Shown here piece after piece: positions 34,941-47,072 of a stretch of DNA of 64,000 nt. Source of the DNA: Lichenostomus cassidix (taxonomy: Eukaryota; Chordata; Aves; Passeriformes; Meliphagidae); assembly GCA_008360975.2 (NCBI GenBank), contig CM039196.1:3906001-3970000 (forward strand). The letters run 5' to 3'. Under the pieces are notes generated by a model. It did no database searches, was not told the origin of the DNA, and saw only the letters and a program-made list of their open reading frames with translations. The translations under genes were made by a program, and so were the position numbers. Every line of letters starts with the position of its first letter. Within the stretch, counting starts at the first letter, position 1.

Positions 34941-37856
34941 TTTTTACTCACAAGAAGCACGTAAAATATCCAGGACATTTTTACAAACAAAAGTAAAAAA
35001 AAAAAAGTGCATGATGCATCCCCTCCCGTGGGCGTACAGTACAAAAATCCTGCCGATTTCAATATAAAACTGGGATTAAGAGATACCATGGAATAAAGGA
35101 ACGTTGTTATGAAGTACAGCAATGCACAGAACAGCTACACGTCACTCACCCTCCCTCCTCACGGACTGACCGGGACTCGGTGACACTGCCGAGCCAAACC
35201 CCACTGGCACGGGAAGAGCCCCCTGGAGCTCGGGCACTGCTGCCACACGGAGCCATACCACCTGGACTGGGAATAAGGTGCCGGCTTGTGCATTTCAGGA
35301 TTTCCGGCAGGACGGGACAGGGTTTGGATCTGCCGAGCAAAGCGTGGTCAGCGATGGGATGTGTCCCTGCACACCCCGCCCGCGTTGCGGCAGCGATGCA
35401 TAGATAAACGGGGACACCGGAGCAGCCACCGGCACCTCGGCTGTCACGGAGCCCTTTGGTTCTGCCATGCCCAGAGCTGAGGGAAGCGGTGGCAGGTGAG
35501 CAGCGCCGAGCTCGGCGGGGACAGGAGGGCAGGACAGGAGGAGGGACGGTCTCACTGCCACCGCAAACACCAAAAGCACCAAAAACTCCCCAGAGAACAG
35601 CAAACAGCAGAGTCGAACAGCTCAGCAGATACACAGTGTTTGTAAACTATGAGTAAGGCACTCCATCGTAAGGACACATACGACACGTGGGGAGGACGAG
35701 CACATCAACCTTGTCATGCAACAAACCCGGCGGGACGGGGCAGGTTTGGCTACAAACCCCTGGGAATGGCACAGCTCCCACCAAACCTCGCGTGTATCCT
35801 GACCACGCAGGGAGGGAGCCTTGAGCCCAGAGAGAAGCCTGGGGTCGATCCAGCCAGAGTCAAGTGGGAGCAGCAGCAGGGAAGGCAGAGGATGCTGAGC
35901 TGAGCCCCGGAATGCAGCAGGTTGGACCCAGCAGAACTCGGCAGGCACTCGAGAAACAGGAAGGAAATCAGATCTTTGCTTGTATCATCGGTTCACAGAA
36001 TTTTTGGAATTCATTCAAATCCATCCCCAGCACCACTTTCTGATAGGAAGGGTCGGCAGCACACAGAGAAAAATAACCCAGTGGGTGTCCCCAGTAAGCT
36101 AAGGGTGACGGTGGAATTGTGCTGGGATCACTGTGGGTGGCAGAGGTTCCCAGGCAGGGGACACAGAGGTGTCCCAGGTGCTGCTCTGAGCCCTGCGGCA
36201 CCCAACAGCCCCAGGGCCTCCCATCTGCCCCTTCCCAAATCCAAATCTGGGTGCAGAGGAGAATAAAGATGATCCAAACACACGGAATGAGCCTGGTCAT
36301 GGCTCATGGGGTTTCATCCTGCACTTCCTCAGCCCAACCAAGCAGAAGTTCCTGCACAACTTCCCTCCCGGAGCAGCTTTTGCTCCACACCAGCTCTCCC
36401 AGGTGGAACAAGTGCACATCAAATTTAGACTCCTTCAGGAGGGACAATTATTCACTGATTGCTTGTCCCTACAATTCCTCACACAAGTGAAACATGCAGG
36501 ATCTTATGCTTAAGGGAAAAAAGGGAACTCCAGGCATTTAGGGCAGGAAAACACACATCTCCCTTCCTTGAGACACTGGGTTTTCAATCAATACAGTTCA
36601 GACCAGCTGCTGCAGCCTGGCTCTGCCCCACCTCAAAGAGGGGAGTTGCAAGAAAGCTTTTCCATGGAGATTTTGAAATGTGGGAATGCTCACACTCATA
36701 GCCTCACAGCCACAGAGCCAGGGTGAGAAAATCCACCTGTTTAACCCCCTAAATCTGCTTCAAAAGATCACCCAAGGGCACAGGGCCTCAGATGGGACTG
36801 GGGAGCACCAGGGCTGGAAGCACATTCCCTGCTCACTTCCCAAGCTCTTCCCTCTGGACTCAGCCAGGGCTCACCAGGGCTCACCAGGGAGCAGCTCTCG
36901 ACCAGGCTGGCTGCCAAAAACATTCACAGCAAACCAGCATTCCCTATGGAATGGGTGCACTCCTGTGATCCAAACACCAGCCCTGGCAGGAGGAGGTAAC
37001 ACTGGACTGAGAGCACGGAAAGTCCCTGGCTGCCCCCTTTTCCTCCAATGTCCCTCTCCTCGGAGTGTGTCTGCATTTCTGTCCAACTGCTCCCCCTGAG
37101 CAGGACTGATGTGGCTCTCACAGCCCTGGGGGGTCTGGGACAGCCTGGCTCCTGCTCCAGGGCCACCCAGGCTCCTGACACCTACCATAAATAACACCCA
37201 GGATTCCAGCAGCAGCTCCCCGGGCTGCCAGCGAACCCAGGACACAGGGACTGTCCTACAAAACCAACAGCACAACCACAAAAGACACTCTGTCACCAAC
37301 TGGGACTCCAGGAGAGCCACCTCTCCTCAGCCACCTCGTGTCACCCAGAGCCCAATGACAGAGGGCCCCCAGCACAGGATCCACAACACTAACACAGCTT
37401 CACATCACGAGGGTCCACGGGCAACCACTGGCCAGGCTCTGTCAGCACTGGGACAACACAGACCACGACGACAGCAAAACACCCCAAGAACACAACACCT
37501 GTGACAGCCACACAGCCAGGGTGACATCAGGTCACAGTGTCCCCACAGACTCAGCACTATGTCACCTCCCAGCCACGGCCTGGGGAAGCCTCTGTGTCCA
37601 CACTCTTCCAGGCCTTTACAGCTAATACTAAGGGAATTCCTTCGAACAACAGCAAGAATTCTGGGAAAAGCCTTTTGAATAAAAGCCCCAAACAACAAAC
37701 CAGGATGAAAAGCCAGCAAGAACAGAGGTAGTGTGCATGTCACCATTTTAAGGATTTTCCACAAGTGCTCTGTTTAAATAGAGACTTGTGTTTGTTCTGT
37801 AAAAAAAAGTAATGAATAATTATTTTGAGTCTTTGAAACAGAGTATTTCAGCATTT

Positions 37857-37880
37857 TAGATATAGATAGATAGAGATACA
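37857..37880. repeat. Short GATA-type microsatellite
   Basis: Imperfect ATAGATAGATAGAGATA repeat within the SSH1 3'UTR. Confidence 0.7.
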
Positions 37881-38004
37881 AATATCTATCCATAACCACA
37901 CACAAATCCACGATATTACACTTGGCAAACAGTACTAGGAAGAGCATCCTGCAGGACAACAGGTAAGTCACACACCAAGTCCTCCTCTAAGCCATGCAAC
38001 ACAT

Positions 38005-38010
38005 TTTATT
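38005..38010 (-). terminator. SSH1: Proximal SSH1 poly(A) signal
   Basis: The minus strand reads GGGAAATAAAATGTG about 180 nt after the stop, with a GU-rich stretch (GGTGTGTG) about 30-40 nt downstream. Use is inferred from sequence only. Confidence 0.45.
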
Positions 38011-38190
38011 TCCCTTGTGCCCTTCACCATGACCCATTGTGGCTCTTTCCTCCTCTCTCGGAGCACAGGGAGGGGACAAGGAGGTGGCACCACATGAGCT
38101 GCTGCAAGTTAGATGATAAAACAGCACTGGTGCAATGAATAAATGCTGTAAACCCCCCCAAATCCAGCCCCCTCCTCCCCCTGCAAGCAA

Positions 38191-39462
38191 TCAACTCTTG
38201 CTCATCCAAAGCGTGTTCTTCAAGTTGCCACCCAGCAGCTTCACCCCTGGTTTGGAGGTGCTGTCCGCACTCCTCAGCGGGGGCTCACAGAGCCCGGAGC
38301 ACTCGCTGGACACAGCCTCCTTGGAGTCCGTGATGGTGGACACGTCCACGTCACTCGACAAGTCCTCGGAGGACAAGTTAAGACATCCCAGCTTGGCGAG
38401 GGAATTGGACCTTTTCAGGGGGGAGGACACGGTGAGGCCGGCCAGGCGCAGCCTGGTCTCGATCTCCTGCGTGCGCTGCTTCACCAGCCCGGGTTTGCCT
38501 CGCACGCTGTGGATGCTGTCGCTGCTGGAGCTCCGTGTCAGGTTGGAGCTGCGGGAAGACGAGGGGGTGTAGCAGATGGTCTTCAGGAAGTCCTTGGTGA
38601 AGCTGCTCGTGTGCTCCAGGCGGCACCAGCTCGGCGTGGAGGTTTTCTGGGAGATCCCCTCCAAGGTGCGCTTCACCCCCAGCTTCTCCACGTCGTTCTC
38701 TGCATCTCCGGCCACCAGCGGGGCTGACGCCAGGAGAGGCACGAGGCCGGGGTGGGACATCAAATCCTCGCTTTCCTCCACGATGCTGGAGTCGACCCTG
38801 CCCAGGGGGCTGTCCCGGAGCAGCGCCGAGGCGTCTGAGGGAAGGCTCTTGAGGCGCTCCAGCTCTTTGGTGTGCTTCCTGACCAATCCTGCTTTCTGCA
38901 GCTGGAGCAGCGATTCCTGGTGCTGCATCAAGTAACTGTTGGCGCTCGGCTTTTCCAAGTCTTTGCTGAACAACAGGTACTTCACGTCCTTGGTAGGTCT
39001 GGGGTCCTTTCTGGCCAGAGACTCTTCCCTCACCACTTCTGCTGGAAGGAGGCTCCTGTCACAGTGGGAGTTTCTCCTGGGCAGCAGAGTTTTTTCAGGT
39101 GTTTTTGGTGCATCTTTCCCTCTCTCCAAAAGGCCGCAGTGTTGATCAAGTGACCTGCACGTGCCAACATCCAAAGTCCCGGCTCCTGGCGCCAGAGGAA
39201 GCGGAGCCTCGTTGTGTTTAGTTCTGCCAGGCTCCTCGGGGTGTGCCCTGCTGGGCAGGTGCTCCATCAGGTGGGAATGCAGGTGGGGCAGGAGGGGAGG
39301 CTGGGTGCAGATGGTGCTGCTGCGCCGCGCGGTGCCAGCGCTGAGCCTCTCGCACTGCTCCCCAAAGGAGTCGGGCGATAATCCAGCTGAGGAATACATG
39401 CAGTCAGTGCAGGACTGATAGGAAGGCTTCACCTTGCTCAGGATCCCAAACACGGCATCGTG
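38191..39462 (-). CDS. SSH1: SSH1 terminal coding exon 15
   Basis: The 1272-nt exon starts HDAVFGILSKVKPSYQSC after TTTCCTGCAG. It carries conserved islands NSYLMQHQESLLQLQKAGLV, RKHTKELERLKSLP, LEHTSSFTKDFLKTICYTP and LTRSSSSDSIHSVRGKPG, then RLRLAGLTVSSPLKRSNSLA, and ends WMSKS before the stop at 38193-38191. RSSSSDS and LKRSNS correspond to the 14-3-3-binding phosphosites (Ser937 and Ser978 region) of mammalian SSH1. The stretch between islands is diverged, as usual for this family. It is intact. Confidence 0.97.
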   Translation of the reverse strand, partial: HDAVFGILSKVKPSYQSCTDCMYSSAGLSPDSFGEQCERLSAGTARRSSTICTQPPLLPHLHSHLMEHLPSRAHPEEPGRTKHNEAPLPLAPGAGTLDVGTCRSLDQHCGLLERGKDAPKTPEKTLLPRRNSHCDRSLLPAEVVREESLARKDPRPTKDVKYLLFSKDLEKPSANSYLMQHQESLLQLQKAGLVRKHTKELERLKSLPSDASALLRDSPLGRVDSSIVEESEDLMSHPGLVPLLASAPLVAGDAENDVEKLGVKRTLEGISQKTSTPSWCRLEHTSSFTKDFLKTICYTPSSSRSSNLTRSSSSDSIHSVRGKPGLVKQRTQEIETRLRLAGLTVSSPLKRSNSLAKLGCLNLSSEDLSSDVDVSTITDSKEAVSSECSGLCEPPLRSADSTSKPGVKLLGGNLKNTLWMSKS

Positions 39463-39893
39463 CTGCAGGAAAGAAAACAGGTACAGATCAGTGAGCACAG
39501 AACAGACACCAGCACAGCCCACAAGGTGTGGAACAGCCAAAGATACCTGGAACAAAGCCCATTTCCACCTCAGGCCCTGCAGCAGCAACTAAAGCCATGT
39601 GCCTTTCCAGCAGACAGTGTCTCCAAGGGATACCTACCGTGCCAAGCGAGGGTCATGCAAGTGAGCTGCCCACAGCACTTTACAGGGCACTCACTGGGCA
39701 CTCTCTGGCATCTACATCCACAGCTCGGGCAAGCAAAGCCCTGGTCAGAAGCGCTTCAAAAGGGGAGAAGCTCATCATGGAATGAAAGGCTTTTTCCAAG
39801 TCAAATGAAACTGGGCTATGAGGATGAGAAGAGCAGTTTCACTTGCAGCAGAGTCAGCCATGCCAATCACCTCCATCTCACCTCCATACGCAC

Positions 39894-40497
39894 CTCAAAA
39901 TCCTCTGGGCAACTCCTTTTGCTGTTGTTGTTGTTCAAGTTCTCCCTATTGAGCCTGCTCTCCTCCTTGTGCATGGACAAACGCCGCTTCCACTTCTCCA
40001 TGGGATTTTCCTCCCTGACACCATCCTCCCCTGGCTCCCCAAGGACCATCCTTCCCTTCCTGGGGCTGAAGTCCAGTTTCTTCTTCACCTCCTTCTCGCA
40101 GAAGCCACCCAGCTCTGCCAGCGGCTCTGCTCTTTCCAGGGCCTTTCCCGTCTCCAGCAGCCTCCCCTGGGATGGTGCAGCTGGAGGCTGTCCCACCAGG
40201 GCCTCCCGCTCCAGCTGCTCCATGTGGAAGAAGCCCTCCCTGTCCCCGGGGATCTTGTTCTCCAGCAGTGTGTCCGAGAGGCGGCGGAAGCAGTAATCGA
40301 AGCCCATGGACACGTCGGAGCCGCCGCGGTTGTCCAGGTAGGTAGACTGGGAAGGCATGTCCAGGTCAGCCAGGCGGTTTTCCAGGTCAATGTCCAAGCT
40401 CTCCAGTAAGAAGTCTCCTGATCCTGTGGTGCCGTCAGTGTTCTGGGGCAGGTTGCTCTCTGCTTGCTGCTTCCAGAGTTTATTGTGGCGCTGCTTG
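39894..40497 (-). CDS. SSH1: SSH1 exon 14
   Basis: The 604-nt exon begins SKQRHNKLWKQQ. The Trp (435 here) corresponds to human Trp458, reported to matter for F-actin-stimulated activity. It continues with the less conserved acidic and serine-containing tail (CFRRLSDTLLEN, CEKEVKKKLDFSPRKGR) and ends NNNNSKRSCPEDFE at GAG|GTGCGT. The acceptor is GTCTCTCCCAG. Confidence 0.95.
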
Positions 40498-41159
40498 CTG
40501 GGAGAGACAAGGACACAAATGACTGTCCTGCAACTGCAGGATGCCCAGTGCCAGGAGTTTCCATCCCTCTCCACAGCACAGAACCCAACAGCACAGACCT
40601 GAGATCCCACTTGGACAAACCACCTTCAGCATTGGGATTTTTTCACCCCACCTGCCCATTCCAGAGCAGAAGACCCCAAACTGACCCTTCTGCACGTCCC
40701 ATGGCACAGCTCCTGCTGAACCAGGGGACAGCATTCCCTCCTCTTCCCTTAGTACATAAATACTACAGCCCTTGCAGTGACAGCCCTGGGACTGGCACAG
40801 AACCACAAACACTTTGCCTCCGGCATGGCCTGAGCTCAGTTCTGCCTCATAAAACAAGAACAAAGCACTGGCTGCTGAGAAATCCAAAAGTGCTTCCCAA
40901 GCATGGAGAAAGCCTCACTGAATTACACCAGAGCAGCTCTCCCAGCTAATTTCCATGCAGGGAGCCTGGCATAGGGGAGGTTTAGGAAAACCACTATTAA
41001 CCCAGTATTCTGCCTGTGCCCTTCTAAAGGGACCCTCCAGGCTACAGCCCCTCATGCTTCTGTGGGCACAACACCAACAGAGCCCCACGGAGACCCATCA
41101 ATCCTCTGTGATGTTATCCACAATCAGCTCCTTTCCTTCCCACTCATCCCGAGCCTTAC

Positions 41160-41360
41160 CTGGCATCCAAAATGCCCTCGTACTCCAGCAGCTGCCGCAT
41201 GAAGCCGGCGTTGGGCCGCGCGATGCTGCGCTTCTGCTTCACGTAGTTGTAGGCTTTTTCCAGGGACCAGCCAAACTCCTTCATGGCATAGGCGATGACT
41301 GTGGATGCAGAGCGGCTCACGCCCATCTTGCAGTGCACCAGGCACTTGGAGTGGTTCTTC
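41160..41360 (-). CDS. SSH1: SSH1 exon 13, catalytic P-loop
   Basis: It contains VHCKMGVSRSASTVIAYAMK. The HCKMGVSRS loop is the CX5R signature with catalytic Cys370 (human 393) and Arg376. The exon continues with EFGWSLEKAYNYVKQKRS and ends GILDA before CCAG|GTAAGG. All catalytic residues are present, so the enzyme should be active. The acceptor is TTTCCTCCAG. Confidence 0.98.
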
Positions 41361-41933
41361 CTGGAGGAAAAACAAAAATAAATCTCCTGTTGCTGGTTCT
41401 GGGTCTATTACGGCTTCTATTACTCCCTGCTCCTGCACCACAGCTCTGGAGGGGAGGAATGCTTTGGATTATGTGGGCCAGGAGAAGAAACCCTCTCCAG
41501 AAATGCTGAGAGCTAGAGAAGGGCAGCCTCATTCATTTCAGAGACCATCATGATGCCTCCTGCTTCCATCCAAGTGTTTGGATGCAGGGATCAGTGGGAA
41601 AAGGCTGAGTGCAAAGGCCCAGCAGGGTTTGACAGGCTCTGTCTGCAGAGCTGGGACAGCTCCAACACAGACATGTGCTGGAGCAGCTCCAGAACTTCTC
41701 CAGAAGAGGAAACATCCTCATTTCCTTTCGGAAGCAAAATAAAGTAGCAATAAAAATGCAGGGCTAGGAACAGGTTAATGCCAGTCCAGGAAGGGACAGG
41801 GCATGAGGGAGTTCCAGGGACATGGAATGATGATCCCAAGGACCTGCAGCTCATGTGGCTTCAGGAGGGCCCAGGATGAGACACAGAGAGCTGGGATGTG
41901 TCCTCCCCCAGAGCCAGGTGTCCCAGCACTCAC

Positions 41934-42080
41934 TTGGCCTTGTTGATGAAGTGATAAGCCTCATTCCAGTGTGCCAGCAGGTCTGTGGTCTCCTCGTCGT
42001 ACACCCTGATGTTGTGATATGCAAACAGGCCTGGGAAGAAGTTATCGATTTCCCGCGTGACGTTCAGGATGTAGTCAATG
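41934..42080 (-). CDS. SSH1: SSH1 exon 12, phosphatase domain
   Basis: It encodes IDYILNVTREIDNFFPGLFA, then YHNIRVYDEETTDLLAHWNE, then AYHFINKAK. Asp339 (numbering from exon 2), in VYDEE, lies 31 residues before the catalytic Cys and is the likely general acid. The acceptor is TTCCCACAG and the donor GCCAA|GTGAGT. Confidence 0.96.
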
Positions 42081-42999
42081 CTGTGGGAACAAGGAGAGAC
42101 ATCCCTGAGCCACCATGGTCATCAAATAGAACCCAGGAATCACCATTTCCAGCTGCAGGTTTTAGCTGCAAACTCATCCCTTCCCCTTCTTTCTGACCCA
42201 GACCATGAGAGAGCCACATGTTATCTCTCGATTCCTGCCAAATATCACAGCAGGGATAACAATGTACCAAAAATGAATGTTCAGGTTGATTTATCACCTC
42301 CTATCACTCAGGCAAATCAAGGACACAGGATATTTGTCTCAGAATTTGTCCAGCTTTGCCTTTGGACACTGCATGTCCCAATGCAGGACATAATCATTAA
42401 CACCCTGCTTGATTCCCTTGTCCCAAGATGTGCAGACATCTGCTCCCAAGTACTCCAAAAGAAACATTTTCAGCTGTGCTGTTGAGCAATAATTTCAGTT
42501 CCTCACATCAAGGCTGGTGCAGGCCTTGAGCAAGCAGCAAATATTTATAAGCAGAATTCTCCCTGATCCAAAGAAGTGTGGCAGGAGATGGAGCCAAGCA
42601 GCACCGTGGTGATGGGAGAGACACTGGAGCTGCTTGTCCAGGCAGGTGAGGAGGAGTTTGCTTATCCACAGGCAGCTCTGCTCCACCTGGATGGAGGTTC
42701 TTCCTTAGTTCTGTAACCTTTGCTCCTCTGCAGCCTGCAGGAATTCACACCTGGCACAACACTTGGCACACTGGGAGATGGAGATTCTGATGGACCTCAC
42801 AAATGACAGATTTTGCTGTTTTCTGGTAATAAAAGTGAAGTTGGAGAAATTTCTCCAGGGAGCTGCTGGTGGGAAGTTACCCCATGGCTGATAATGGACC
42901 CCAAATCATCCCTAGAGCCTACAAATGTCCTCTCCAGAGTCCTGGGGGCATTGCAGGAACACAGTTGAGGGTTTGGAGGGTGGGAGGTGCAGTACTCAC

Positions 43000-43046
43000 C
43001 CTGAGCCCTGCAGCTCCTCCAGGTTGGAAGCGTTCCACTCGGAGCC
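43000..43046 (-). CDS. SSH1: SSH1 exon 11 (47 nt)
   Basis: This small exon encodes GSEWNASNLEELQGS plus two bases, within the phosphatase domain. The acceptor is TGTTGCAG and the donor CAGG|GTGAGT. Confidence 0.95.
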
Positions 43047-43670
43047 CTGCAACAGCCACAGATTCACATTTCCAAGAGACCCCAAAACAGCCCTTTTTCC
43101 TAAGGTTCTGCAATCCCCCAGCTCCAGCCATCCTCCTGAGCTGACTGAAATGTTGGAAACAGCCTCTGAGACAGGAATGTGGCATGGACAGATAGCCTGT
43201 CCTGAGCAGGCAGGGACCTGTTGAAGAGGGACAAGGGCCCAACTCACCTACAGAATTAATTCTAGGCTGACTGAGCTCATCCCAAATCACTGCCCCTGGC
43301 CACACTGGATTTTTAAACACACGAAGAAATAGTGCAGGGAAACAAAGTGATTATACTTGTGATCCCAGACATGCCATAGATGAGAAGAGAGGCAAATCCT
43401 GAAAGCTCTGGGGGTGGCTACACCTTGGATTCCCCCCAGACCTTCACAAGAGAAAGGTTAAAACTGTTAAAAAGCAGGTTTTGCCCTCAAACACGAGCAC
43501 TTCCTCTGACACTCCCCAGAACAACAACAAAAAGACCCAACGGGCACAAAGTGCTCATCTCTGGGAAGTCTTTGTTCCAGAGGCAGAGCCTGGTTTTGCC
43601 TGGAGTACCATCTAGTGGCAAAGAATTGGACACAGCACATCCCAGCCCTCCCGGAGCTCCTGACACTCAC

Positions 43671-43799
43671 CAGGTATAAATGATCAAAAATCAGGGATGG
43701 TTTGTCCATCTGTCCCAGGATTAGCAGCATTTCATTGTCTATAAACTCCTTGAATTCCTTCAAGTTGCAGTTCATGTGTTTCTCCAGCTCGTTCCTGAT
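43671..43799 (-). CDS. SSH1: SSH1 exon 10
   Basis: Exactly 43 codons, beginning IRNELEKHMNCNLKEFKEFI and ending SLIFDHLYL. It covers the DEK-C-like helices and the start of the dual-specificity phosphatase domain. The acceptor is TGCTCTGCAG and the donor CTG|GTGAGT, and it is in phase 0 on both sides. Confidence 0.96.
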
Positions 43800-43951
43800 C
43801 TGCAGAGCAAAGACAAAGGATGGCACTGGAATCTTGGTATCCAACAGAAACATCTGTGGGCACTTCCCTGCAGAACTCTTCATTAGAAACAGCAATGGAG
43901 ACTTTTTGGAGACAATGAATTTCACTATGTGGCATCTCTGCAAGTATTCCT

Positions 43952-44110
43952 GAATGGTTTGTTTGGGAAGGGACCTTAAAGCTCATCTCATTCCATACCT
44001 TCCATCCCAGCCCCTCTCCACCCTCCCAGGCAAGGAATCCTTCCCAATATCCTATCTATCCCTGCCCTCTGGCAGTTTAAAATCCCTGTTCCTTGCCCTG
44101 GCATCCTAAA
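43952..44110 (-). mobile_element. CR1 tail fragment in an SSH1 intron
   Basis: GAATGGTTTGTTTGGGAAGG, then CCTTAAAGCTCATCTCATTC and CCTGTTCCTTGCCCTGGCAT mark a short reversed CR1 end between SSH1 exons 9 and 10. Confidence 0.7.
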
Positions 44111-44738
44111 CCCCCAAACTAAAAAGGTGTAAATAAAGCTTCAGTTAACATCTGAGAGACAAACAAAATAAAATATTTTGGACTACCCGCTCCTTAAAAA
44201 TAATAATTTGAGAGATAAAAACCAAGAGCTTGTCTGCAGCAGGAGTGAGGAACACGTCCACAGACAGACACATTCTCAGCTTCCTCCTACCACTTGCATG
44301 TTAATAATCTCCCTTAAAAACCAAAAACCCACCCCAAAAAGAACTATTTCCACTCTGAACACGTCTGCACTGTGGGTGGATGGATTACACCAGCCTGGGG
44401 GATGGATCCAAATGAGCTTTGGCCTTGATTTGTGATTTTCCATCCACACACTCACCACCAAAATGCTCTCTGAAAGGTCCCCTGACATTTGTCCAGGAAA
44501 AAAAAAGGGAAAGAAAACCTTAAAACTTGACTTGAAAGTCACATAGTTATTACTGGGGTAATGAAAGACAGTTCTGATGCTGGGATTATCCTGATTTCTC
44601 AGGAGAGAGCAGAGCCCTGACAGAACAGCTGGAATGCACATTCCAAAGCCAGTGACACCCAGGCATAGAGTGCCTGCTCACCACTCTCTGGAGAGGGAGT
44701 CTAGAAGGAAGAATAAGAGTGAGAATTTTTATATTTAC

Positions 44739-44832
44739 CTCCTTGGAAGTCACATTTTCCAGGTCTTTGCTGGTCATGATGCTCCGGAGCTTGGCTTTGA
44801 TGAGTCGCTCGGTTCGTTCCCTTTCTGTAGGC
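44739..44832 (-). CDS. SSH1: SSH1 exon 9
   Basis: It encodes PTERERTERLIKAKLRSIMT then SKDLENVTSKE, the linker into the DEK-C-like helical module. The acceptor is CTTCCCAG and the donor GAG|GTAAAT. It is 94 nt. Confidence 0.95.
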
Positions 44833-45134
44833 CTGGGAAGGAACAGGGAAAGGAGAGGATGATTCCAGGCTGGCAGCACATGCACAGCACTGAGGAGTTG
44901 AGTGGGGGGAAAAGGCTTGTGTTAAAGGGAATTTTTATGAGAATCATGGAAAAAAAAAAAAAAGCAGATTGTTGGTTCTCATATGCTTTATCACAACCTA
45001 AAGATTAACGTCTAATTATTTCACACAAATTCTCTTTTGCAACCCCAGAAATGAACCAGGGCAGGAAGAACTGGGAGAAGGGAAGATTCCCTTCACAAGC
45101 CAAGCAAATTTTCCAAATAAAATCCAGCACTGAC

Positions 45135-45329
45135 TTGTCAACAAAGAGGGCTGGGGAGTCGGGCCGGGTGGACTCCAGGTCCTGCATGGCATTCCACTCG
45201 TTGATGCAGCTCTGGTCTGAGCTGATGCAGCTCTCGTAGTAGGTGGCCCAAACCAAGGCCACCCCCCCTGGGAAGTAGTTGTACCTCCTGGCAACTTCAC
45301 AGGCTTTGTGGAGGATCTGTAAAGCAGAC
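45135..45329 (-). CDS. SSH1: SSH1 exon 8
   Basis: The 195-nt exon encodes SALQILHKACEVARRYNYFP, then GVALVWATYYESCISSDQSC, then NEWNAMQDLESTRPDSPALF and VDK. The acceptor is CACCCTGCAG and the donor GACAA|GTCAGT. It closes the SSH-N region. Confidence 0.95.
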
Positions 45330-46539
45330 CTGCAGGGTGGGAGAAGAGATTTGGGCAGCTGTGAGCAGACAGAGCAGGATCGGGGAGAATTTCACAGAGA
45401 AGAAGTGATTTTCAGCATTAGTTGTTGCAGTTTTGCTCTTTGAAAGCGGCAGATTTATGGTATTAGAGCTCAAAGAGGCACAAACTGCACCTTGGGGGCT
45501 GCTCACAGCAGGGCCAAGGCAGAGGCTGAAATCTTCTCCTAATTAACAGGGAAGAAGGAGGCACAAGTCGCTCTGGGATCTAATCATTAACCAACTTGTA
45601 CAGCCAAAGGAAGATAAAGAACAGGGACAATTTTCCAACCACCTCCAGCAAGGAGCCTGATGCATATTTACCAGCATTCCTGGCCCCTGACAGGCTCCAG
45701 GGACAAGGCCCAGATTGGGTCATTTGTTTTTGCAAAACCTAACATTACTTTTGCCTTCCTTCCCTCCTCAATTTTTCCTTTCTTTAAGGCTGAAGTTGTC
45801 CTGAACACAACAACCACATCCAAGGCTGGCAACAGGAGGGGCCAAATTCAAAACCAACAGGAACAGGAGTTTTATTTATTTATTTCTGTACCAAATCATC
45901 CCTAGCACAACATCCTTCTCCACATCTGTACCTCTTCCCTCTGGGATTCTGCAGGGACAGGGATCTCTCCAGGCTCCAAGGGGAGCCAGCACACTGCCCA
46001 GGCACAGGGAGATGCAGTTCCATGTGGAGCAGCCTTTTCAGGGAGGAATTTGCTGGCTTAACCACTGCTGACTCAGCCACCTCTGCTTCAGGGGTTTGGA
46101 ATCCCTGCACAGGGAGGGGTGGCAGGAGCTGAAAGGTGAAGAGGCACCTAGGGCTGCAGGAACCCCAGGAATGAGGCAGGAACACAGGGAATGCCATAGC
46201 TTGGCAATGGGCTCTGAACCTCCTCCATCAGCCAGTGAGAGAAACACGCAGAGAGAGGAAATTCTGGGCTTGCAGCTCTAGGAATTCAAGTTCATCTTTC
46301 ATATTTATTCATCTCCCTGGTGCCACTTCCCCCATGCTGGAGAACACAGAGCTGCTCTGAAGCAGCAGATCCTGGTTTCAGATCAGGATTCCCACAGCCC
46401 ATCTGCTGGCACAGGGAAGCAGACCTGTGCTGCAGCTCACTAAATACCCATTGTGGAGAAGGCTAAAATGCAGCTGATCATGTTTTTAAATGTACTGTCA
46501 GAAAGAAGAGTCTCCCCCTGAGCCCAGCCCCTCACATAC

Positions 46540-46605
46540 CACATGGCTTGCACCGACACAGGCTTGAAGATGTGCATCCTCCCTGCAGTGCTCACGCTGA
46601 AGCCA
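46540..46605 (-). CDS. SSH1: SSH1 exon 7
   Basis: It encodes GFSVSTAGRMHIFKPVSVQA then MW, with the W codon split across the TG|GTATGT donor. The acceptor is CCATCAG. It is 66 nt and part of SSH-N. Confidence 0.95.
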
Positions 46606-47003
46606 CTGATGGAGAGAGGGAAAATCAAATCAAAAACTGCATTTCTCTGCACCCCAACCTGCTCTCTACAAACACCCACTGCACTGGGGAGCTCATAGGC
46701 CAGAAGAATCAGGATGAGAATTTTTATCACCAGTTTTCTGACCTCCCAAGCAAGAATGGCAAGAGGCTGCCAGGAATTGGGAGCTCCAGCCCTCAGTGGG
46801 GTTTCAGAGCATTCCCTGGAACCACAGATCCCACTGAGCAGTGTGAGGGCAGCAAGACAAGAACTCACTGTCTGAATAAGAGGACTCTGCAGCCATGAAT
46901 CCAAAATGGGCACTTCATTTGCAAGGTGATGGAGAATCTCTCCTAGAGCAGCCCCCAGGTAGGGAAGGACATTCACATTTATCCTTTTAATGTGGTTTCT
47001 TAC

Positions 47004-47072
47004 CCATCCCCATCCAGATGGATTTTAGTATCACTCCACAGGCGAAGAACCATTCCTATAGTGCAGCTTTTA
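47004..47072 (-). CDS. SSH1: SSH1 exon 6
   Basis: It encodes KSCTIGMVLRLWSDTKIHLD and GDG. The acceptor is CTCTTCCAG and the donor GATGG|GTAAGA. It is 69 nt and part of SSH-N. Confidence 0.95.

Larger units (their letters stand above)
34916..38190 (-). other. SSH1: SSH1 3' untranslated region
   Basis: About 3.2 kb follows the stop, with no other gene in it. AATAAA signals occur at 38005-38010 (about 180 nt after the stop) and 34935-34940 (about 3.25 kb after), giving possible short and long UTR forms. A GATA-type microsatellite lies at about 37857-37880. Open frames inside are not credible. Confidence 0.75.
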
